A stretch of 64,000 bases of DNA from an uncultured Desulfuromonadales bacterium (GTDB taxonomy: Bacteria > Desulfobacterota > Desulfuromonadia > Desulfuromonadales > Geopsychrobacteraceae): contig CALZHQ010000024.1 of NCBI GenBank assembly GCA_945787295.1, positions 7,937-71,936 of the forward strand, in the 5' to 3' direction. Position 1 is the stretch's first letter. The number at the start of each line of letters is the position of its first letter. Shown here one piece after another: positions 18,370-27,167 of this stretch. The position numbers were made by a program, and so were the translations under genes. The notes beneath the pieces are model-generated. The model was not told the origin of the DNA. It made no database searches and worked only from the letters and a program-made list of their open reading frames with translations.

Positions 18370-18398
18370 TTGACTGTTGAGGTCAGGGACGCTAAAAA
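18370..18398 (+). promoter_or_regulatory. Sigma-70-like promoter for the XRE-cupin gene
   Basis: TTGACT (18370-18375), a 17-bp spacer and TAAAAA (18393-18398) lie 34 bp upstream of the ATG at 18432. The space also holds the start of the divergent HAD gene. Confidence 0.5.
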
Positions 18399-18431
18399 TT
18401 GATTCAGCATCAATCAACAAGGAGAGATTTA

Positions 18432-19025
18432 ATGGATGAGTTTAGAGCAGAAGTAAAAGAACTGCAAATCGGTCCTCAGATCCGCCAGCTGCGGCAGGAT
18501 CGACGCTTGACCCTGCAGGATCTATCAAAGGAGACCGATCTCTCCAAACCTCTCCTGTCACAGATCGAAAATGAGCAGGTCATACCACCACTGGCAACCC
18601 TGTTGCGGATTGCAAAAGCACTGAAGGTCCCGCTACAGACTTTTTTCGAAGAAGAGGACAATACCCAGAAGTGCCTGGTCGTCCGGGCCGGCGACTCAAA
18701 CAAACTGCACCGCCGGCCACAGCATGGCGGCCCACCGCAGCCCTATCTTTACCACTCTCTGGCCTATGGCAAAAAGCACAAGCACATGGAACCTTTTCTG
18801 GTTGCGTTTGACCCGAACCAGACCAGCAAACCTCAGCCGGTCCAGCATGCCGGAGAAGAATTTCTATACGTCCTGGAAGGACGCATTCAGCTCAACCACG
18901 GTTCTGAAGCTTACGTCCTGGAAGCCGGCGACTCCGTTTACTGGGACTCAAACGAACTGCACAGCCTGAAGGCCCTGGGCGATGAGGTTGCCCGCGGCAT
19001 CGCGGTCCTTTACACCAGGAACTGA
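18432..19025 (+). CDS. XRE-family transcriptional regulator with C-terminal cupin domain
   Basis: A 197-residue DNA-binding regulator. The helix-turn-helix lies at about residues 13-68 (IRQLRQDRRLTLQDLSKETDLSKPLLSQIENEQVIPPLATLLRIAKAL). A cupin_2 beta-barrel occupies about 115-195 (HAGEEFLYVLEGRIQLNHG...LEAGDSVYWDSNELHSLKALG) and probably senses a small ligand. The ATG at 18432 has AAGGAGAG before it; a non-ATG start 11 codons upstream is less likely. Regulators of this shape often control neighbouring transport or amino-acid genes; here the next gene, elbB, is 93 bp away. The target is unknown. Confidence 0.92.
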   Translation: MDEFRAEVKELQIGPQIRQLRQDRRLTLQDLSKETDLSKPLLSQIENEQVIPPLATLLRIAKALKVPLQTFFEEEDNTQKCLVVRAGDSNKLHRRPQHGGPPQPYLYHSLAYGKKHKHMEPFLVAFDPNQTSKPQPVQHAGEEFLYVLEGRIQLNHGSEAYVLEAGDSVYWDSNELHSLKALGDEVARGIAVLYTRN

Positions 19026-19118
19026 GCACACACCAAGAGCTCATAATTGCGATCTATCTGCTATGCTTTAAAGTCAAACAGCTGCTTTTAACCATCAAAC
19101 AGATATCAGGAGGATTCC

Positions 19119-19778
19119 ATGGCAAAGGTTGGCGTAATTCTTTCCGGCTGTGGCGTTTACGACGGCAGTGAAATCCACGAAGCGGTCATCACCCTGCTGG
19201 CTCTTGATCGGGCCGGGGCAACAGCGGTCTGCATGGCCCCGGACATGGAACAGGGTGTCGTAAATCATCTTACCGGGGAACCGGTCGAAGGGGCGGTTCG
19301 CAATGTCCTGGAAGAGGCGGCCCGGATTACCCGAGGCGACATATCTGACATCGCCAAGATCAAAGCCAGTGATATCGATGCCTTGATCCTGCCGGGCGGT
19401 TTCGGCGCGGCCAAGAATCTTTGTGATTTCGCCTTCAAAGGTCCTGATTGCGAAGTTCACCCCGAAGTTGCCCGTCTGGTTCGCGAAGTTGTTGCGGCGA
19501 AGAAACCGCTGGCCGCCATCTGTATTGCCCCGGCATTGGTTTCCAAAGTTCTCGGCAATGACAAACTGGCTCACCAACTGACCATCGGCAGCGATGAAGG
19601 TACCGCTGCTGCATTAACAGCAATGGGCTCGACCCATGTTGCCTGTCCGGTCAGTGAATTCGTCATTGACAAAGAGAACAAGTTGATATCTTCTCCGGCC
19701 TATATGCTGGCTGGCAGTATCGGCGAAGCGGCTGAAGGGATCGAAAAAACTGTCAGCGCGCTTATGGAAATGCTTTAA
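19119..19778 (+). CDS. elbB: ElbB/GATase1-like glyoxalase-type protein
   Basis: A 219-residue member of the ElbB (YhbL) branch of the DJ-1/PfpI superfamily. GVILSGCGVYDGSEIHEAV at the N-terminus, LILPGGFGAAKNLCDFA, and the nucleophile-elbow cysteine in LAAICIAPALVSKVL are family hallmarks. E. coli ElbB has been tied to glyoxalase activity and isoprenoid yield. It has a CAGGAGGA ribosome site. The next gene, rubredoxin, is 99 bp away and has its own good ribosome site. Confidence 0.93.
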   Translation: MAKVGVILSGCGVYDGSEIHEAVITLLALDRAGATAVCMAPDMEQGVVNHLTGEPVEGAVRNVLEEAARITRGDISDIAKIKASDIDALILPGGFGAAKNLCDFAFKGPDCEVHPEVARLVREVVAAKKPLAAICIAPALVSKVLGNDKLAHQLTIGSDEGTAAALTAMGSTHVACPVSEFVIDKENKLISSPAYMLAGSIGEAAEGIEKTVSALMEML

Positions 19779-19877
19779 TTGCTGGCCATCGAACCGGAAG
19801 AATAATTGATTACCCTGCTTGTCATAGTTTGGACGGTCTGCTAGACTCGGCAAAATTTTCCCCTAAAGGAGGCTCCA

Positions 19878-20036
19878 ATGGACAAGTACCGCTGTATTAT
19901 CTGTGACTACGTATACGACCCGGAAATAGGTGACCCCGATCATGGGATCGCACCGGGCACCAGTTTTGATGATATTCCGGATGATTGGTCCTGCCCGCTC
20001 TGCGGTGTCGACAAAAGCAACTTTGAGCCGGCCTGA
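19878..20036 (+). CDS. Rubredoxin
   Basis: A 52-residue iron-sulfur-less electron carrier with one Fe bound by four cysteines: [16 protein letters not shown] at the N-terminus and [15 protein letters not shown] at the C-terminus. The length and both CxxC knuckles match classical rubredoxins. AAGGAGG at 19866-19872 precedes the ATG by 5 bases. Rubredoxins in anaerobes feed oxygen and peroxide reductases or other redox enzymes; no such partner is adjacent. A weak hairpin follows at 20062. Confidence 0.96.
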   Translation: MDKYRCIICDYVYDPEIGDPDHGIAPGTSFDDIPDDWSCPLCGVDKSNFEPA

Positions 20037-20061
20037 CCGCACCGCAGCAACACTTAATGAC

Positions 20062-20090
20062 GGGCCCGGTTGCTTCACGTAATCGGGCCC
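20062..20090 (+). terminator. Weak terminator-like hairpin after rubredoxin
   Basis: GGGCCCGGTT (20062-20071) pairs with AATCGGGCCC (20081-20090) with one G-U wobble and a 9-base loop. Only scattered Ts follow, so termination may be partial and lipA may receive read-through. Confidence 0.45.
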
Positions 20091-20135
20091 TCTGTCCCAT
20101 GGAGCAGGGATCTCTTGCCCTGAAAGCTTGTACAG

Positions 20136-21011
20136 ATGAGTAAGTCGCAGTTGCGCAAACCAGACTGGCTGAAAGTTAAATTCCCTGCCGGGGCAAATTA
20201 CAGCCGTATCGACCGCTATCATCGGCAACAGGGGTTAAATTCAGTTTGCCGGAGTGCGGCCTGCCCGAACCAGGGCGAGTGCTGGAGCAAAGGAACGGCA
20301 ACTTTCATGATCCTCGGCAACAACTGCAGTCGCCATTGCCAATTCTGTAACGTCACCAGCCAACAACCTTCACCGGTTGATCCAGCAGAACCGGAAAAAG
20401 TCGCCAGGGCGATCGCCGAATTGAAACTGCAACACGCGGTTATCACCTCGGTCACCCGTGACGATTTGCCGGATGGTGGCGCCGCCCAGTTTGTTGCCTT
20501 AATCGAGCAGATAAAGCTCAAAGCCCCAGATTGCCGAATCGAACTGCTGATCCCCGACCTGCAGGGGAATTGGCAGGCGCTGCAAAAGATTATTGCTGCA
20601 GCGCCGGAGATTATCGGTCACAACATCGAAACGGTCCCGCGGCTCTACCCAGCGGTTCGGCCCGAAGCAGAATATCAACGTTCCCTCGAGGTTCTTGCAA
20701 AAACTCACGAATTTTCCGCCGAAATCACCAGCAAATCGGGATTGATGCTCGGCATGGGGGAGACAGAAGAAGAGGTTTTAGCGGTGATGAAGGACCTGCG
20801 TGCCCATCACTGTCAGATCCTCACCTTGGGGCAGTATCTCGCTCCGACCCGAGAGCATCACCCGGTGCAGCGTTATGTTCACCCCGATGAGTTCAAACAG
20901 CTGGCCAAGCGTGGCAGAGAGTTCGGCTTTGCGCATGTCGAAGCAGGACCGCTGGTCCGCTCTTCCTACCATGCTGAAGAACAGTACAATGCCCGCAAGG
21001 AACAGAGCTGA
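20136..21011 (+). CDS. lipA: Lipoyl synthase
   Basis: A radical SAM enzyme that inserts two sulfurs into octanoyl-protein to make lipoyl groups. The auxiliary cluster ligands are CRSAACPNQGEC (C-x4-C-x5-C), the SAM cluster is CSRHCQFC (CxxxCxxC), and the C-terminal RSSY serine ligand is present. 291 residues, normal length. The ribosome site is poor. Its stop overlaps the ATG of the thioesterase gene by one base. The lipoylated substrate, the SucB E2 subunit, is encoded a few hundred bases downstream. No lipB octanoyltransferase gene lies in the window. Confidence 0.95.
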   Translation: MSKSQLRKPDWLKVKFPAGANYSRIDRYHRQQGLNSVCRSAACPNQGECWSKGTATFMILGNNCSRHCQFCNVTSQQPSPVDPAEPEKVARAIAELKLQHAVITSVTRDDLPDGGAAQFVALIEQIKLKAPDCRIELLIPDLQGNWQALQKIIAAAPEIIGHNIETVPRLYPAVRPEAEYQRSLEVLAKTHEFSAEITSKSGLMLGMGETEEEVLAVMKDLRAHHCQILTLGQYLAPTREHHPVQRYVHPDEFKQLAKRGREFGFAHVEAGPLVRSSYHAEEQYNARKEQS

Positions 21012-21367
21012 TGGATAATTTCACTTTAGTCCGCCCCGAACACCTGAATCACCACGGCTATCTGTTCGGAGGCGTGATGCTCAAGTGGGTCGATGAGAAT
21101 GCCTGGATGGCGGCTTCTCGCGAGTACCCCGGCTGCACTTTGGTGACCGTCAATATGGATGCCTGTCGTTTCAAGCACCGGGTGGAGAACGGCTCGATTT
21201 TGCGCTTTCAGATGCAACGCGCCGATCAGGGCCGCACCTCGGTCTCCTATACCGTCAATGTGCTGGCTGACGAGCCGGGAGCCGCGGCAGAAAAAGAGGT
21301 GTTCAGTACCCGGGTGACCTTCGTGCGCCTGGATGAGCAAGGCCGCCCTTGCGCTCTGCCGAGCTGA
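21011..21367 (+). CDS. Acyl-CoA thioesterase, hotdog fold (YciA-like)
   Basis: A 118-residue hotdog-fold thioesterase. The segment HLNHHGYLFGGVMLKWVDENAWMAA carries the usual NxxGxxFGGxxLxWxD pattern of YciA/acyl-CoA hydrolases with its catalytic aspartate, followed by VTVNMDACRFKHRVENGSILRF. It starts on the last base of the lipA stop codon, so it is translationally coupled to lipoyl synthase. A role in acyl or octanoyl supply is possible but is only an inference from context. Confidence 0.88.
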   Translation: MDNFTLVRPEHLNHHGYLFGGVMLKWVDENAWMAASREYPGCTLVTVNMDACRFKHRVENGSILRFQMQRADQGRTSVSYTVNVLADEPGAAAEKEVFSTRVTFVRLDEQGRPCALPS

Positions 21368-21693
21368 GACAACAATCAAAAACAAAATGCCCTGCTGGAA
21401 CTTTGTTTGTGGCCATGCCCTGGGCAGCGATATGCGTTGTTCCGGGAGCAACTCCCTCCAAGAGTGAAAAACGATCGTACCTCATTGCGACAGCTGTTCG
21501 TTTTACGCCAAGAGTAATCTTAACAAACACTTCAGATGTCAACAGGGGAGCCCCCCTGATAATATTCATGTTTTGGGATGGAACAAATTACAGTTATTTC
21601 GAACCTTTATTGCAGCATCAGCCGAGCTGATTTATACTTGTTCAGTTGCCAACCGTTCGCCCCGGATCTTCTGAATTAAAAGGTAATCGACAG
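21368..21693. other. Intergenic gap before sucA
   Basis: 326 bp without a supported gene. A short 6-bp hairpin around CAGGGGAGCCCCCCTG (near 21540) is the only structure seen, with no T-run. The half nearer sucA becomes AT-rich (TTTATACTTG) as expected for a promoter zone, but no clear -35/-10 pair stands out. Confidence 0.4.
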
Positions 21694-24375
21694 ATGACTT
21701 CAACTGACAACGTCAGCCCGCAATGGATTGAGGCACAGTACCAGCTTTACCTTGAGGACCCGCTGCAGGTCTCGCAGGAATGGCGCTCTTTTTTTCAGGG
21801 TTTCGAGCTGGGTGTCGACAACGCCAGCGCAACGCCTGACCACAAGCCGGCCGCAGTCCAGTCTCTCATTCGCCGTTACCGTGACATCGGCCACATCTAC
21901 GCCTGCGTCGATCCACTGACTCCCTGCGCGTTGGATCACCCAGGGTTGCAGCTGTCCCAGCTTGGTCTTGACGACAAGGATCTGGAGCGTACATTCGCCA
22001 CCGATAACTTCATCCTGCCGAATGCCAAGCTGCATGAGATTATCGAAGTCCTGCAACGGACCTATTGCCGCTCGCTCGGTATCGAGTTCATGCATATTCC
22101 GATCATCGAAGAGCGGCAATGGTTGCAGGACAAAATGGAAGGCTCACGCAATCAGCTTGCACTCAGCCGCGAAAAAAAGCTTGCGACCTTAAAAAAGTTG
22201 CTGCAAGCAACGAAGTTCGAAACCTTCATCCATCGCAAGTTTGTCGGCCAGAAACGTTTCTCACTGGAAGGGGCCGAGTCGGTTATTCCACTGCTCGATT
22301 ACCTGATTGAGCACGCCGCGGGCCTTTCGATAGAACATGTCATTATCGGCATGGCGCACCGTGGCCGGCTGAACGTGCTGGCCAATATTTATGACAAGCC
22401 GCTGGAGAATATTTTTGCCGAATTTGCCGACAACGAAACCTTTAAAATTGTCGGTGAAGGGGACGTCAAATACCACAAGGGCTATTCGAGCGACCGCCAG
22501 TACGGAGACCAGACTATCCACATTTCTCTCGCCTCCAACCCCAGTCACCTGGAAGCTGTCGACCCGGTTGTCGAAGGCAAGTGCCGCGCCCGCCAGGAGC
22601 GGCTCGATGGTGATGGTGAACAGCTGGTGCTACCGCTGCTGATCCACGGCGATGCCGCTTTTGCCGGCCAGGGGGTTGTCGCCGAAGTCCTCAACCTGTC
22701 CCAGCTGGAAGGCTATAAAACCGGCGGCACGATCCATGTCGTTATCAACAACCAGATCGGCTTCACCACCATGCCGGTCGATGCCCGCTCCACCTGCTAT
22801 CCAACCGATATCGCCAAAATGCTGCTGTCGCCGATCCTCCACGTTCATGGGGATGATCCAGAGGCCCTGCTGCAAGCAGCCAACATTGCCTTGGAATTCA
22901 GGCAGAAATTCCGTAAGGACGTGGTTATAGAAGTGATCTGCTACCGCCGCCATGGCCATAATGAGGGGGACGAACCCTTCTTCACCCAACCGTTGATGTA
23001 CGAAAAAATTCGCAATCAACTTCCGACCGCCAATCTTTACCAGTCGCAGTTGCTGCAGGAAGGATTCACGCTTGAAGAGATCAAGCAGTTGGCGACCGAG
23101 GTCGACGCTGAACTGGAGGGGGCCCTGGACCGGCCCACGTTAAAGTTCGATGAAGGTTTTCTGAAAAAATGGTCGAAGATCGAGCGGAGCTTCAGCTTTG
23201 ACCCCGTAGATACGTCGGTCGAGCAACAGGCCTTGAGGCGACTGATCAGCATCATTACCACCCTGCCGGACGACTTCAGCCCGCACCGTAAAATTGCCAC
23301 GCTGTTACAAAAGCGCCGCGACGCGGTTGAAGATGGGCAAAAGATCGACTGGGGGACCGCCGAAGCACTGGCATTTGCCAGTCTGGTCGACGATGGCATC
23401 TCGATTCGTGTTTCCGGTCAGGACTCCCGGCGTGGCACCTTCAATCATCGCCACGCGACCTTGGCCGATGCAATCACCGGCAAAGTGTACACGCCGCTCG
23501 ATGATTTCGCCCACCAGGCAGGTGGCCATTTCACCATCTACAACAGCATGCTCTCGGAAATGGCGGTCCTCGGTTTCGATTACGGCTACTCGGTTGAAAC
23601 ACCGAACGATCTGACTATCTGGGAAGCCCAGTTTGGTGATTTTGCCAATGGCGCGCAGGTCATCATCGATCAGTTCATCGCCAGCAGCATGACCAAATGG
23701 GATCGTTCCAGCGGCCTGGTGATGTTCCTGCCACACGGTTACGAAGGACAGGGGCCAGAGCATTCCAGTGCCAGGATTGAACGCTTCCTGCAGCTCTGTG
23801 CTGACGACAATATGCTGGTGACCAATCCGAGCACTCCGGCTCAACTGTTCCACCTGTTACGCCGTCAGGTCACCGCCCCTTACCGGCGCCCGCTGATCGT
23901 CTTCACCCCCAAGGCACTGCTCAGGCATCCAGCCTGCACTTCGGGCCTCGATGACTTTGCCAACAGCCACTTTCGAGAGATCATCCCGGACCAGCCGGCG
24001 ACCAAGGATTGTCGCCGGATCTTGCTCTGCAGTGGCAAGATCTATTACGACCTGCTGCAGTACCGGCAGGAGAACAAGATCGAGGATGTCGCCCTGATCC
24101 GCATCGAGCAACTTTTTCCGCTTCACCTCAAGCTGCTTGGTGAAATCATCGCCCCCTACCCCGACCAGGCTGAATATTACTGGGTGCAGGAAGAAATCGC
24201 CAATGGTGGCGCCTGGGACCACCTCCGCCCACAGCTGGCCGAAAGCCTCGGGCAGGAACCGCTTTATATCGGTCGCAAACGTTCGGCCAGCCCGGCGAGC
24301 GGATCACACCGGGTCCACAAACTGGAACAACAACGCATAATTGAGCAGGCATTCGCAGAAAAGAATGAGGTCTGA
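21694..24375 (+). CDS. sucA: 2-oxoglutarate dehydrogenase E1 component
   Basis: The thiamine-diphosphate-dependent E1 of the 2-oxoglutarate dehydrogenase complex (TCA cycle, cytosol), 893 residues. The N-terminal peptide QWIEAQYQLYLEDPLQVSQEWRSFF is the typical E2-binding start. MAHRGRLNVLANI, HLEAVDPVVEGKCRARQ and HGDAAFAGQGVVAEV line the cofactor site, and the C-terminal half holds the transketolase-like pyrimidine domain (MLSEMAVLGFDYGYS). The ATG at 21694 is preferred over a TTG 16 codons upstream by family alignment. It is followed after one base by sucB. Confidence 0.96.
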   Translation: MTSTDNVSPQWIEAQYQLYLEDPLQVSQEWRSFFQGFELGVDNASATPDHKPAAVQSLIRRYRDIGHIYACVDPLTPCALDHPGLQLSQLGLDDKDLERTFATDNFILPNAKLHEIIEVLQRTYCRSLGIEFMHIPIIEERQWLQDKMEGSRNQLALSREKKLATLKKLLQATKFETFIHRKFVGQKRFSLEGAESVIPLLDYLIEHAAGLSIEHVIIGMAHRGRLNVLANIYDKPLENIFAEFADNETFKIVGEGDVKYHKGYSSDRQYGDQTIHISLASNPSHLEAVDPVVEGKCRARQERLDGDGEQLVLPLLIHGDAAFAGQGVVAEVLNLSQLEGYKTGGTIHVVINNQIGFTTMPVDARSTCYPTDIAKMLLSPILHVHGDDPEALLQAANIALEFRQKFRKDVVIEVICYRRHGHNEGDEPFFTQPLMYEKIRNQLPTANLYQSQLLQEGFTLEEIKQLATEVDAELEGALDRPTLKFDEGFLKKWSKIERSFSFDPVDTSVEQQALRRLISIITTLPDDFSPHRKIATLLQKRRDAVEDGQKIDWGTAEALAFASLVDDGISIRVSGQDSRRGTFNHRHATLADAITGKVYTPLDDFAHQAGGHFTIYNSMLSEMAVLGFDYGYSVETPNDLTIWEAQFGDFANGAQVIIDQFIASSMTKWDRSSGLVMFLPHGYEGQGPEHSSARIERFLQLCADDNMLVTNPSTPAQLFHLLRRQVTAPYRRPLIVFTPKALLRHPACTSGLDDFANSHFREIIPDQPATKDCRRILLCSGKIYYDLLQYRQENKIEDVALIRIEQLFPLHLKLLGEIIAPYPDQAEYYWVQEEIANGGAWDHLRPQLAESLGQEPLYIGRKRSASPASGSHRVHKLEQQRIIEQAFAEKNEV

Positions 24376-24376
24376 A

Positions 24377-25585
24377 ATGGATATTATTGTCCCCCAGGTC
24401 GGAGAATCGATCGTCGAAGCCGAAATCGGTGAATGGTTCAAGAATGATGGTGATCAGGTCGAAACAGACGACTTGCTGCTGGAACTGGAAACCGAAAAGG
24501 TCAATGTCGAGCTGAATGCTGAAGCATCCGGCAAGTTGACTATCCTCGCCCAACAGGGGGATATCGTCAAGATCGGTGCGGTGATCGGCCGGATTGACGA
24601 AGCGGCCGTTGGCGCAAGTACGCAGCAAGCAGAACCGGAAGCAGTGGAGGAAGACTCCGCACCAGAACCGGCGCCGATGAACCCTGCGGTCCCCAAGCTT
24701 GCGGCAGAGCGTGGCATCGACCTTAACAAGGTAACCGGCAGTGGCCGCGACGGGCGGATCCTGGTCGATGACCTGCCTGCCGAAACAGAACAAGAGACAA
24801 CCCCGGCCGCTCCGCTGACAGAAGAAGCCACCGCCCCGGAAGCAAAACCAGCGGCACCGACAGCGGCTGCGGCAGGGGCTGTCGATGAACGGATCAAGCG
24901 GGTGCCGATGACCCAGATCCGCAAGAAAATTGCTGAACGGCTGCTGATGGCCCGTCAACAGACCGCCATGTTGACGACCTTCAACGAAATCGACATGCGG
25001 CGGGTGATCAGCCTGCGCAACAGCCACAAGGAATCGTTCCAGAAAAAACATGGTGTGCCGCTCGGTTTCATGTCCTTCTTTGTCAAAGCCTGCGCCGAAG
25101 CGTTGAAGGATTATCCCGATGTGAATGCGCAGATCGACGGCAACGACATCCTCTATCACAACTACTACGACATCGGCGTAGCGGTCGGCAGCAAACGGGG
25201 GCTGGTGGTGCCGGTGATCCGCGATGCCGATCGCTTGCATTTCGATGAAATCGAAAAGACCATCCGCAGCTTTGCCGAAAAGGCTGAAACCGGCAAGTTA
25301 AGCCTTGATGAACTGCAGGGTGGGACCTTCACCATCAGCAACGGCGGCATCTACGGCTCGGTTCTCTCAACGCCACTGCTTAATCCGCCGCAGAGCGGGA
25401 TTCTCGGGATGCACGCGATCAAAGACCGGGCCGTTGTCATCGACGGCGAAATCGTCGTCCGACCGATTATGAATATCGCTCTGAGCTACGATCATCGCAT
25501 CATCGATGGCCAGCAGGCGGTCGGCTTTTTGAAACAGATCAAAACCTACATTGAAGATCCGGAAGAGATGTTGCTGGAGATGTAA
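24377..25585 (+). CDS. sucB: 2-oxoglutarate dehydrogenase E2 (dihydrolipoyl succinyltransferase)
   Basis: E2 core of the complex, 402 residues. A lipoyl domain occupies residues 1-76 with the lipoylated Lys in LELETEKVNVEL. An Ala/Pro/Glu-rich linker follows, then a small E1/E3-binding domain (VPKLAAERGIDLNKVTGSGRDGRILVDDL), a second linker and the catalytic domain ending with SYDHRIIDGQQAVGFL, whose His and Asp are catalytic. The ATG has GAGG just upstream inside the end of sucA. It sits between sucA and lpdA, so all three subunits come from one operon. Confidence 0.96.
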   Translation: MDIIVPQVGESIVEAEIGEWFKNDGDQVETDDLLLELETEKVNVELNAEASGKLTILAQQGDIVKIGAVIGRIDEAAVGASTQQAEPEAVEEDSAPEPAPMNPAVPKLAAERGIDLNKVTGSGRDGRILVDDLPAETEQETTPAAPLTEEATAPEAKPAAPTAAAAGAVDERIKRVPMTQIRKKIAERLLMARQQTAMLTTFNEIDMRRVISLRNSHKESFQKKHGVPLGFMSFFVKACAEALKDYPDVNAQIDGNDILYHNYYDIGVAVGSKRGLVVPVIRDADRLHFDEIEKTIRSFAEKAETGKLSLDELQGGTFTISNGGIYGSVLSTPLLNPPQSGILGMHAIKDRAVVIDGEIVVRPIMNIALSYDHRIIDGQQAVGFLKQIKTYIEDPEEMLLEM

Positions 25586-25631
25586 TTCGACTGCGGGGAT
25601 AACTGCAGTATTCAATTTCAGGAGTTATAAA

Positions 25632-27044
25632 ATGTCTGATCAGAGTTTCGACCTGGTTGTGATCGGTGCCGGCCCCGGCGGTTACGTGGCGGCGATTCGC
25701 GCCGCGCAGCTCGGCTTTTCAGTTGCGATTATCGAAAAACGTGACGCCCTCGGCGGCGTCTGCCTGAATGAAGGCTGTATCCCCAGCAAGGCGCTGCTCG
25801 AATCGAGTGAACAGTTCGCCAAAGTCAATCACGAGCTGGCCGAACATGGCATTGAGGTCGAGGGGGCCAAGCTGAACCTGGCACAGATGATGAGTCGCAA
25901 AGAGGGAATCATCAAGAAACTGACTGGTGGCATCAGTGGCCTGATGAAAAAGAACGGCATCACGGTCTTCACCGGCCAGGCCGCGCTGGCAGGAAAAACC
26001 GCCGAGCTGCAGAAAGTCACCCTCAGCAGCACTGATGGCAACCAGGAGCTCACCGCCAAGCAGGTCCTGCTCGCGACCGGCAGCGAAGCGATCGAGCTGC
26101 CGCACCTGCCTTTCGACGGCGAATCGGTCATCAACGCCCGTGATGCGCTCAGTTTGAGCGAAGTGCCCAAGCGGCTGCTGGTGGTCGGCGGCGGAGTTAT
26201 CGGCCTGGAAATGGGTTCGGTCTGGAGTCGCCTCGGTTCAGAGGTCACAGTGGTCGAAATGCTGCCGCAACTACTGCCTCTGAGCGATCCGCAGCTCGCC
26301 CAGATGCTGCAGCGCAGCCTGAAAAAACAAGGTCTGGCCATCCACCTGAAAACCAAGCTGGAAAAGATCGAAAAGACTGCTGAAGGAATCGTTGCCACCC
26401 TGACAACCGAAAAAGGCGAGCAGCAGATGACCTGTGACAAGGTTCTGGTTGCCACCGGCCGCCGTGCGCAAACAGCGGGCTTGGGGCTGGAAAATATTGA
26501 CCTGCAAGCGAACCAACAGGGGCAGCTGGAGGTCGATGAAAACTACCAGACCAAAACGCCGGGAATCTATGCTATCGGCGATCTGATCGACGGGCCGATG
26601 CTGGCTCACAAAGCGAGTGAAGAAGGGGTGGTGTTCGCCGAACGTCTGGCCGGACAAAAGGCAGCAGTCAATTACAATGCGGTGCCGAATGTCACCTACA
26701 CCTGGCCGGAAGTTGCCTCGGTCGGCCGGAGTGAGGCGGGTTTAAAACGGGATGAGATCCCCTACCAGGCGGGCAAGTTCTTTTTCGCCGCCAGCGGCCG
26801 TGCGCTCTGCAGCGGTTCGAGTGACGGCTTCGTCAAGGTGCTGGCCGCACCGGAGACAGGCCGGATTCTCGGTATTCACATCGTCGGTCCTCACGCTTCG
26901 GAGCTGATCGCCGAAGCGACCACCGTTATCTCCTTCGGCGGCAGCATCCATGACCTGGCCGTGACCTGCCATGCTCACCCCACCCTGGCAGAGGCAATCA
27001 AGGAGGCGGCCCTGGCGGTCAATAATGAGGCGATTCACGCCTAA
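25632..27044 (+). CDS. lpdA: Dihydrolipoyl dehydrogenase (E3)
   Basis: FAD-dependent E3, 470 residues. GAGPGGYVAAIRAAQ is the FAD loop, GGVCLNEGCIPSKALL holds the redox-active disulfide, GGGVIGLEMGSVWSRLG is the NAD loop, and HAHPTLAEAIKEAAL supplies the catalytic His-Glu. CAGGAGTT precedes the ATG at 25632. It is the third gene of the sucAB-lpdA operon, which ends at the terminator at 27084. Confidence 0.96.
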   Translation: MSDQSFDLVVIGAGPGGYVAAIRAAQLGFSVAIIEKRDALGGVCLNEGCIPSKALLESSEQFAKVNHELAEHGIEVEGAKLNLAQMMSRKEGIIKKLTGGISGLMKKNGITVFTGQAALAGKTAELQKVTLSSTDGNQELTAKQVLLATGSEAIELPHLPFDGESVINARDALSLSEVPKRLLVVGGGVIGLEMGSVWSRLGSEVTVVEMLPQLLPLSDPQLAQMLQRSLKKQGLAIHLKTKLEKIEKTAEGIVATLTTEKGEQQMTCDKVLVATGRRAQTAGLGLENIDLQANQQGQLEVDENYQTKTPGIYAIGDLIDGPMLAHKASEEGVVFAERLAGQKAAVNYNAVPNVTYTWPEVASVGRSEAGLKRDEIPYQAGKFFFAASGRALCSGSSDGFVKVLAAPETGRILGIHIVGPHASELIAEATTVISFGGSIHDLAVTCHAHPTLAEAIKEAALAVNNEAIHA

Positions 27045-27083
27045 GTCTCTTGACAAAAACGGGACCAAAGTTGAAAATCAAAT

Positions 27084-27129
27084 AATCGATCGTGACCTTC
27101 TGATATAGCTGTCACGATCGATTTTTTTT
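27084..27129 (+). terminator. Rho-independent terminator of sucAB-lpdA
   Basis: A 13-bp perfect stem (27084-27096 with 27111-27123) and a 14-base loop are followed by a run of eight Ts (27122-27129). It lies 40 bp after the lpdA stop. Confidence 0.9.
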
Positions 27130-27167
27130 AGCAGACAACAAATGACTAATTAAGACAGGGAAAGCCA

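Noticed and set aside
24146..25240. A 364-codon frame on the minus strand across the end of sucA and sucB
   Set aside because: It is antisense to the clear E1 and E2 genes and shows no domain or ribosome site; it reflects high GC codon bias.
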